Below, one piece after another: positions 40,501 through 45,289 of a stretch of DNA of 45,289 bases. Both the position numbers and the translations under genes were made by a program. This stretch comes from Chloroflexota bacterium. Its GTDB lineage: Bacteria > Chloroflexota > Anaerolineae > Anaerolineales > Anaerolineaceae. The stretch is taken from assembly GCA_012729755.1 (NCBI GenBank), contig JAAYCN010000077.1, forward strand, positions 1 through 45,289, written 5' to 3'. Positions within the stretch are counted from its first letter, which is position 1, and the number at the start of each line of letters is the position of its first letter. Under the pieces are notes generated by a model that made no database searches, was not told the origin of the DNA, and was given only the letters and a program-made list of their open reading frames with translations.

Positions 40501-41442
40501 GCGAATGATTTTGACCCGAACATCTATGAGGCGCAGACAGTCGCGCTTGTGCCTGAGAGCGGGCCTTGGAATGGCACGTTGACGCTAAACGTCGACGGCA
40601 GCTTTGTGTATACGCCCAACCCGGATTTTGTCGGGGAGGATAGCTTCCAGTATGTCTTCTCGTCTCTCCCGACAATTCAGGCTGTCAATACGGATACAGC
40701 AACCGTGACTATTCATGTTGGATCGCCTCTGGTTGTTTCGGAGGCCGATTTGATGCTTGCTTCCGATATGTCTGGACCATATCTGAAGCAAACCGGAAGT
40801 CTCCCGTTGGCATACTTAATCGAGATTGACCCTAGCCATGTCTGGTACTATCTCGACGTCGACAATGTTGTCAGCAATCGTCCGCTTGCAGATGGTATGT
40901 ATCCCTTCGAAATGGGCGGTCAGGTGATCTTCTACCTGAAAGTTGAAGGTACCGACTACACTTTAATCGACGGCTATTTGTATCATAGTACCGGTGTTGA
41001 AAGCCCGTTGCGTATCGATGGCACCTTCACCCCAGGAACCTACACTTATACTGGGCAGGTTAAAGATGAGATCGGGTGGCCAGCTGATGTGAGCATCACC
41101 TTGATCGTGACCAATCTTAACCAGGCGCCGGTGGCAAACCTCGACTACTATACGGTGAAGGCGTATGAGAGTTTGGTTGTTCCTCCCAGCGGAGTGATGG
41201 AGAATGACGAAGACGAGCTTAAGCCTTTGTTGATGGCTGAGCTGACCTATAATGTTGAAAACGGAACTTTGGTTTTCAACCCAGATGGTTCATTCACCTA
41301 CACCCCAACCCCTGGCTTTGTCGGCCTTGACAACTTTGCCTACCGCGTGTTTGACGGCAAGTCCTGGTCGGATCCTACCGCGGTGGTGATTACGGTGACG
41401 GCCGCTGAGTTCTTCATCTACCTGCCGTTGGTTTTGCGCTAA
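37516..41442 (+). CDS. Large secreted nuclease-like protein (ExeM/NucH-type EEP) with Ig-like and cadherin-like repeats
   Basis: A 1308-residue secreted protein; signal peptide residues 1-33. A beta-rich N-terminal part, an Ig-like (Big_5-type) domain near 250-350 and an OB-like region lead to an endonuclease/exonuclease/phosphatase domain (~613-970) with SINTLNFF, E679/E681 in LLELEN, D843 and N845 in GDLNSY, and D958-H959 in SSDHDP; these match ExeM/NucH-type extracellular DNases. Two cadherin-like repeats (969-1072, 1202-1295), each with GSF-YTP, flank an unknown domain. It ends in FIYLPLVLR, like other Chloroflexota surface proteins. Probably degrades extracellular DNA for nutrients. GGAGG precedes the ATG. 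Confidence 0.85.
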   Translation: MKRFTGIFQALMALVLAFGVIGIIGNPPKTVSANNTPQTLPFSQNRANANLITTNDDWSGVPGIVGYLGDYAPSTAPINIDPQTLLADYSGTTVDVIEGQSDVAITAGGVAEFEGIADRVVALQGSGSADAPHLLFYLNTTGYQNIVISYDVRDIDSTGDNAKQQVAAHYRVGNEGNFTNLPAGYIEDATDGPSKIKTTPISLTLPSDANNQPLVLFRVMTTNATGSDEWVGIDNISVTGTPVEEDLAPTVSSTMPANNGTITKSENISITFSEPVNVAEGWYEISCATSGLHTADVADTDPTYTLDPINNFEVGESCTVTIYADKVNDKDLDDAVADYMVSNYTFTFNVIGGCGDPFIQVYELQGTGSATPYVNQIVTTEGIVVADLQNVGNKRAFYIHAPVWDDDETTSDGIMVYTGTNPRAVTVGDRIRITAKIVEFSTVTELTPTATDPITVCSSGNAVVAKEVTLPWASADLEPIEGMLVKFTQDLYVNDYYQFDQYGQVTLGSSRHFQPTSYMEPGPDAYNAANALKLDEISLDDGQTAQNPDYLPHIASGRYTQGTVGPVHIFRGGDSVSNLHAIVDYVSGWRFVRVGEATFNQNNPRTIAPSLVPGEIRVSSINTLNFFKTLNTFPTQNICGPNSDMGCRGANSEEEQTRQIAKTAAAVVGMDADVIGLLELENDRLAMLNDWGADYAIRMIVDKMNDLTTPGLYNHVPTGVIGSDAIKVGIVYRTTNVEPLLDEFGKVKFSLLTSAVDPNFDDSLHRPALAVSFRDKHTDGIFTLAINHLKSKGCGSASGSDADQQDGQSCWNNARTKGANALVKWLETDPNGSGSNLFLIMGDLNSYAKEDPINAIIAGPDGVLDTADDYLDMAARFHVLHEEPGLINYGYVYGAMAGSLDYALANKPLANYVLDAKEWHINADEADVIDYNLQWSATGFKPADQANLYQSDPYRSSDHDPILVSLLLNHSPEAVDDEYYVATNDVLTVEAPGVMANDFDPNIYEAQTVALVPESGPWNGTLTLNVDGSFVYTPNPDFVGEDSFQYVFSSLPTIQAVNTDTATVTIHVGSPLVVSEADLMLASDMSGPYLKQTGSLPLAYLIEIDPSHVWYYLDVDNVVSNRPLADGMYPFEMGGQVIFYLKVEGTDYTLIDGYLYHSTGVESPLRIDGTFTPGTYTYTGQVKDEIGWPADVSITLIVTNLNQAPVANLDYYTVKAYESLVVPPSGVMENDEDELKPLLMAELTYNVENGTLVFNPDGSFTYTPTPGFVGLDNFAYRVFDGKSWSDPTAVVITVTAAEFFIYLPLVLR

Positions 41443-41456
41443 GACTCAGACTGATT

Positions 41457-41491
41457 AATGATAACCGCCCGCGTAACGGGCGGTTATCATT
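41457..41491 (+). terminator. Terminator after the nuclease-like gene
   Basis: A perfect 15-bp stem AATGATAACCGCCCG / CGGGCGGTTATCATT with loop CGTAA, 14 bp after the stop; the T tail is short. Confidence 0.75.
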
Positions 41492-41613
41492 TGTTCAAGC
41501 TCCTTCGTAATTGTCTCTCTTACCGCCTCTTAAGGAGCGCCTCGTTTAGCTTTCTCCTAATTAATCACATATTTATTTTGTCGGATTGCACCCACCCAAT
41601 TTTTAATTAATTC

Positions 41614-41641
41614 AACAGGAGCGGCGAAAGCCGCTCCTGTT
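41614..41641. terminator. Bidirectional hairpin before the kbl 3' end
   Basis: A 12-bp stem AACAGGAGCGGC / GCCGCTCCTGTT with a GAAA tetraloop on the plus strand, 20 bp from the kbl stop. It probably terminates kbl on the minus strand and backs up the previous hairpin on the plus strand. Confidence 0.75.
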
Positions 41642-41661
41642 TGCTCTAAATGAAGGTGAAA

Positions 41662-42837
41662 TTATCTGGCGATCTGCTTACCGACACGGTCGAAGATATC
41701 GAGGGCTTCTTCGAGATCCTGCTGGCTGTGGGAAGCGGAGATCATCACGCGGATGCGGGCTTTGCCCCTGGGGACGGTGGGGAAGCCAAGCGCCATGGCA
41801 AACAAACCGTTCTCAAAGAGCTTGCGGCTGAACTCGCGCGCGACGGTCACTTCACCGAGCATGACAGGGGTAATCGGGGTTTGAGTCACACCGGTGTCGA
41901 AGCCGAGTTTATCCATTTCGGCCCTGAAGAAGCGCGCGTTAGCCCACAGGCGGTCGACGAGTTCGGTTGATTGTTCGAGCAGGTCAATGGCTGCCATGCA
42001 GGCGGCTGTGTCGGGCACGGTTACGGCGGATGAGAACAGGAAAGGCCGGCCGCGCTGTTTGAGCAAGTCAACGATCTTGGCTTTGCCGGCGACGATGCCG
42101 CCAACCACGCCAAAGGCCTTTGAGAACGTGCCGACTTCAACATCTACACGGCCATGTAAACCGAAATGGTCAACGATGCCCCGTCCGCCTTTACCTAACA
42201 CACCCTCACCATGCGCGTCATCGACCATGCTCATCACGCCGTGACGCTCACAGATCTCAATCAGCTGATCCAGCGGGGCGATATCCCCATCCATCGAGAA
42301 GACGCCATCGGTGATCATCAGCGCGCGGCGATATTCGGGGGCGGTTTTGATCGCTTCTTCGAGCGCCTGAGGGTCGGCGTGGGCGAAGCGGATGATCTTG
42401 GCGCCGGAAAGGCGCGAGCCATCGATGATGGAGGCATGGTTGAGCTCATCGGAAAAAATCACGTCTTCCTTGCCAACCAGCGTAGGGATGATGGCGCCAT
42501 TGGCAGTAAACCCAGACTGGAAGAAGGCTGAAGCTTCAACTTTCTTGAACTGCGCCATGCGCTTTTCCAGCTCAATATGAAGGTCCATGGTTCCGGCGAT
42601 GGAGCGCACTGCCGCAGGGCCGATGCCATATTTCTGCATGGCTTCGGTGGCGGCTTCGACCAGTTTTGGGTGGTTGGCTAAGCCGAGATAGTTATTGGAG
42701 CAAAAGTTCAGCACACGCTTGCCGTCCACGATCAGATGTGAGCCCTGGGGCGAGCTGAGTGTGCGGATGTTGTTATAAAAGCCGGTATCTTTGAGTTTGG
42801 TTAGTTCTTCGTCAATCCATGATAATCGATTGGTCAT
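41662..42837 (-). CDS. kbl: Glycine C-acetyltransferase (2-amino-3-ketobutyrate CoA ligase)
   Basis: A 391-residue PLP enzyme of the alpha-oxoamine synthase family. It has [13 protein letters not shown], the [13 protein letters not shown] block, DDAHGEG (206-212), and PLP lysine K240 in GTFSKAFG. The family includes Kbl and BioF; the SNNYLGL-HP and [15 protein letters not shown] run and length favour Kbl, which splits 2-amino-3-oxobutyrate into glycine and acetyl-CoA in threonine degradation. No threonine dehydrogenase lies beside it, so BioF function cannot be excluded. Start supported by GAGGAG; terminated by the hairpin at 41614-41641. Confidence 0.88.
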   Translation of the reverse strand: MTNRLSWIDEELTKLKDTGFYNNIRTLSSPQGSHLIVDGKRVLNFCSNNYLGLANHPKLVEAATEAMQKYGIGPAAVRSIAGTMDLHIELEKRMAQFKKVEASAFFQSGFTANGAIIPTLVGKEDVIFSDELNHASIIDGSRLSGAKIIRFAHADPQALEEAIKTAPEYRRALMITDGVFSMDGDIAPLDQLIEICERHGVMSMVDDAHGEGVLGKGGRGIVDHFGLHGRVDVEVGTFSKAFGVVGGIVAGKAKIVDLLKQRGRPFLFSSAVTVPDTAACMAAIDLLEQSTELVDRLWANARFFRAEMDKLGFDTGVTQTPITPVMLGEVTVAREFSRKLFENGLFAMALGFPTVPRGKARIRVMISASHSQQDLEEALDIFDRVGKQIAR

Positions 42838-43003
42838 CTACTCCTCTATTCTGTTCAGGTGAGATATCATCCAAATTATACCTTTGGTTGGAATGTAGAA
42901 TGGATGGTTTGAAGATTGAGAATATTGTACAATAAAAGAACAATGCTTTCAGCCTTTTACCTTTATAATAGACCGCCAGAGGCGATTTGCCTTGTAGAGG
43001 AGT

Positions 43004-44398
43004 ATGATGAAAAAATTTTTACCCATTATTTTTGTCTTATTATTAGTCACTTTGGCCTGTGTCGGCTTGCCTAAGAAGCAGAAGGTTACTCCTGTTCCCC
43101 CGCTTCCCACTGAGGAGCCGACCCCAACGATGGTGCCGCCGACTGCAACGCCAAGACCAACGACAGCTCCGCCGACCGCAGTTCCCACCGAGAAGATTGA
43201 TGAGCCGGTCAAGGAAGAAATGCCTGATATGGATGGTTATTCAAGTGGGTCTGCGTTAATTTACGGAGATGATTTCAGTGATCCCAAGCAGGATTGGGAG
43301 TCGAGCAGTACTGAGGCAGTTATACGGACTTTTGAAGACGGGGCTTTTGTGATGAATCTGCTTGATTCTAACTACGACAGCTGGAACACTGTTCCTGACA
43401 GAGTGTTCAATAGGGAGATTGTTCTGGACGTGGACTTTCAAAGTGATGAGGACCTGCCAGATGACGTTGTAGTGGGTTTTGTGTGCGGTTTTGTGGATAA
43501 TGATAACTTTCATTTGATCGCTGTCGGGCCGGATGGTTGGATGGAGATCGCGGAATATAAGGATGGTGAAAGAAACCGCCTTTTCAGCATAAATGATCAG
43601 GCGCGCTTATACGCTGGCGGAACTCACCTTACTGGCGTTTGCTCACCAACACAGCTCACCCTCTACGCAAACTGGGTCGAGGTTGGTTCAACAAAAATCG
43701 ACGCGCTTCCTGCCGGTAGAGTTGGCCTTTTTGGCGGGACTTATGAAAACGGCAATGCCAAATTAGTATTTGATAACTTCATGATCTCTGAAGGCCCTTA
43801 TATTCAGCCTGAAGAGATGGATGCGCACCTTGGCGAGGTTGGCAAGCTGCTATTTGAAGATGATTTTTCCGATGAAGACACTAATTGGGATGTTCGCACA
43901 ATAGATGATGGCAGTCTGACTGAGTATCTGAATAACGAATATCACATGCTGGTTAACGTTCCAAATTTTGATCTTTGGTCGAACCCTAATGATTTCAGCG
44001 TTTCCCAGGATGTGATTGTGGATGTGGATGTGAAGCTGGGCAGTGATCCGGGTGAATCAATGGCAGCTATCCTTTGCAACTATGACATGGATACGCATGA
44101 CGACTTTATCGTGGCGGGCATCGATGGTCAGGGATACGCCCAGATCTATGAGTATGTCGACAGGGAGATTAATTGGCTCTATACGAGTCTGTTCCCTATC
44201 CCATTGGACCCGGAAATCAATCATCTTACTGCGCATTGCATCGGCTCTGAAGTTGCTCTGTTAGTCAATAACACGTTGGTCGGCAGCGCGTCTTCAAGCG
44301 TCACTAAGCGTGGAAATGTCGGTTTGCTGGCGGGCACGTTTGAAACTGGAACCGGTGATTTCCTGTTTGACAATTTCACTGTACACACGGTCAAATAA
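43004..44398 (+). CDS. Lipoprotein with two tandem beta-rich domains
   Basis: The signal peptide ends in a LACVG lipobox (Cys near residue 19). A Pro/Thr-rich spacer runs to about residue 65. Two domains follow, near 80-260 and 280-464: each opens with DDFSD and W, has a DVDVDF/DVDVK-type strand, a CGF/CNY segment, a later CxP/CIGS segment and closes with VGLFGGTYENGNAKLVFDNF or VGLLAGTFETGTGDFLFDNF. This layout resembles concanavalin-like/LamG jelly-roll domains, but family assignment is not certain. Start ATG 43004 or 43007 with GAGGAG upstream. The next gene carries a third copy. Possible surface sugar-binding role. Confidence 0.8.
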   Translation: MMKKFLPIIFVLLLVTLACVGLPKKQKVTPVPPLPTEEPTPTMVPPTATPRPTTAPPTAVPTEKIDEPVKEEMPDMDGYSSGSALIYGDDFSDPKQDWESSSTEAVIRTFEDGAFVMNLLDSNYDSWNTVPDRVFNREIVLDVDFQSDEDLPDDVVVGFVCGFVDNDNFHLIAVGPDGWMEIAEYKDGERNRLFSINDQARLYAGGTHLTGVCSPTQLTLYANWVEVGSTKIDALPAGRVGLFGGTYENGNAKLVFDNFMISEGPYIQPEEMDAHLGEVGKLLFEDDFSDEDTNWDVRTIDDGSLTEYLNNEYHMLVNVPNFDLWSNPNDFSVSQDVIVDVDVKLGSDPGESMAAILCNYDMDTHDDFIVAGIDGQGYAQIYEYVDREINWLYTSLFPIPLDPEINHLTAHCIGSEVALLVNNTLVGSASSSVTKRGNVGLLAGTFETGTGDFLFDNFTVHTVK

Positions 44399-44443
44399 GG
44401 TGCGCTTGAGAACAGCTGATCAAACTATCCGAAGAGGAGAACG

Positions 44444-45091
44444 ATGAGGAAATTTTTATTGCCCCTGATCGCGATTATGCTGCTCACACTTGCCTGCAGC
44501 TCGGGCGGCCGGGCAAAAGTGACCCCTCCGCCCTCAAATCCAGATGGCAAGGTGTTGTTTTTTGATGACTTTTCAAATAACAACAAGAAATGGGATCTGG
44601 CAGCGGAAGGTGACGTGCGCGAAATTGTGGATGGCGTTATGCGTTTTAACCAATCTTCTGCCAAAACAGATATCTGGACGCTTGCTCCTGTGAAGGCGCC
44701 TGGCGATGTGATTGTGGATGTTGACACAGCGTTCGTGAGCGGATCGCGGGAGTCAGCTATCGGCGTCATTTGCGGTTACAGTTCCACTGAGAATTTTCAT
44801 GTAATCAGCTTCGGCTTCGATGGCTATTATGAGATTTACAAATATGTGAATGATGAATATGTGTCGATTGCCTCAGGCAATGATACAACCAACATCAAAC
44901 AGGATGCCAACAAGATCACGGCGAAATGCATCAGTGATCGGCTGACGCTGATCTCAAATGGCGTGGTGATCGCTGAAGGCATCAGCAGTGATCTGAGGCC
45001 AGGGCAGGTTGGCTTGATGACCGGCTCTTATGACTCGGTTCCGAATGAATTCACTTTTGATAATCTGATTATTTCAGAGCCCGCAAAATAA
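44444..45091 (+). CDS. Lipoprotein with one copy of the same beta-rich domain
   Basis: A 215-residue lipoprotein: lipobox LTLACS with Cys at residue 18, a short spacer, then a single domain (about 38-213) with FFDDFSNNNKKW, VIVDVDTAF, GVICGYS and the closing VGLMTGSYDSVPNEFTFDNLIIS. It is clearly homologous to the two domains of the upstream protein, 45 bp away, so the region arose by duplication. GAGGAG lies upstream of the ATG. Function unknown, probably a cell-surface binding or structural protein. Confidence 0.8.
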   Translation: MRKFLLPLIAIMLLTLACSSGGRAKVTPPPSNPDGKVLFFDDFSNNNKKWDLAAEGDVREIVDGVMRFNQSSAKTDIWTLAPVKAPGDVIVDVDTAFVSGSRESAIGVICGYSSTENFHVISFGFDGYYEIYKYVNDEYVSIASGNDTTNIKQDANKITAKCISDRLTLISNGVVIAEGISSDLRPGQVGLMTGSYDSVPNEFTFDNLIISEPAK

Positions 45092-45106
45092 GTGCGATGG
45101 TTGTTT

Positions 45107-45138
45107 CTAAAAAGGCTGGCATCAGTCAGCCTTTTTAG
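45107..45138. terminator. Bidirectional terminator between convergent genes
   Basis: A perfect 12-bp stem CTAAAAAGGCTG / CAGCCTTTTTAG with an eight-base loop, A-rich on one side and T-rich on the other. It lies 16 bp after the lipoprotein stop and 14 bp after the stop of the minus-strand gene at 45152. Confidence 0.85.
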
Positions 45139-45151
45139 ATTCTCACACTTT

Positions 45152-45289
45152 TTAGATTCTCGGGTGCTGAGCCAGCAGATGGTAACCACTCCAATCACCG
45201 AGCTGGACAGCGATATTATCCAGAAGGATAGGGGGTACGAACCTGATTTTAGCATCTAAATCAGGAGAAGCAGTGACAAGATGCATCCA
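45152..45289 (-). CDS. C-terminal end of a gene running off the right edge
   Basis: On the minus strand a frame is open from the window edge for 45 residues and stops with TAA (45152-45154). It reads TASPDLDAKIRFVPP, then LLDNIAVQLGDW and HLLAQHPRI at the end, with protein-like composition. It converges on the terminator at 45107-45138, as expected for a real gene end. The N-terminal part and family lie outside the window. Confidence 0.5.
   Translation of the reverse strand, partial: WMHLVTASPDLDAKIRFVPPILLDNIAVQLGDWSGYHLLAQHPRI

Noticed and set aside
45028-45255. A 75-residue minus-strand frame at the right end
   Set aside because: It crosses the bidirectional terminator into the lipoprotein gene; the other minus frame, open to the edge and stopping at 45152, fits the terminator better.
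1-45289. CRISPR array, rRNA genes or prophage
   Set aside because: No regularly spaced repeats, no rRNA segment, and no phage structural or integrase gene are visible.

Overview
The window looks like a chromosomal segment of an anaerobic Chloroflexota bacterium of the Anaerolineae type. This is inferred from gene content, not from a marker gene. The pointers are many lipoproteins with Thr/Pro-rich linkers behind a lipobox, a large secreted protein ending in a YLPLVLR-like tail, a tungsten-type aldehyde:ferredoxin oxidoreductase operon, eukaryote-like signalling genes (Ser/Thr kinase, FHA-winged helix), and mid-range base composition with both Shine-Dalgarno and apparently leaderless starts. 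There is no rRNA, no CRISPR array and no clear prophage. One tRNA gene, tRNA-Glu(CTC), is present.

Layout. 1-3311: end of a membrane-protein (transporter-like) operon, then two tandem paralogous lipoproteins. 3741-4766: a ROK-fold protein lacking the usual kinase signatures. 5107-6066: a LytTR regulator plus DUF3021 membrane protein, with its terminator, a cassette typical of Firmicutes. 6619-8992: a TetR regulator with a well-formed promoter and palindromic half-sites, followed by a B12-binding radical SAM enzyme. 9213-10411: two overlapping lipoproteins sharing a cysteine-rich module. 10507-17320: an ATP-cone/uridine-kinase-like fusion, a glycerophosphodiesterase coupled to a membrane-anchored GH3-like protein, and a divergent Ser/Thr kinase / FHA-winged-helix pair. 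17317-18684: a CpXC-domain protein.

18840-23069 is a complete monosaccharide ABC importer (binding lipoprotein, double ATPase, permease) with its own promoter, a long leader and an intercistronic hairpin. 23271-26737 is a compact operon: four-cluster ferredoxin, tungsten/molybdenum AOR, MoaD/ThiS-like carrier and E1-like adenylase. The last two probably serve the enzyme's pterin cofactor. A RocA-like aldehyde dehydrogenase, a small membrane protein and a D-2-hydroxyacid dehydrogenase follow. With the kbl homologue at 41662-42837 this suggests amino-acid and sugar fermentation.

29796-31320 is an AT-rich two-gene island that stands out from its surroundings: a PP-loop/PAPS-reductase-fold protein overlapping a four-helix membrane protein, preceded by an 11-bp-arm inverted repeat. 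It is the best candidate here for an undescribed accessory, perhaps defensive, system; this is inference. Housekeeping genes follow: rarA, tRNA-Glu, a PlsC-type acyltransferase, recJ, a 165-bp MITE-like element with perfect 18-bp terminal inverted repeats, and psuG. The right end has a 1308-residue secreted nuclease-like protein, kbl, two tandem lipoproteins with a repeated beta-rich domain, and the C-terminal end of one more minus-strand gene.
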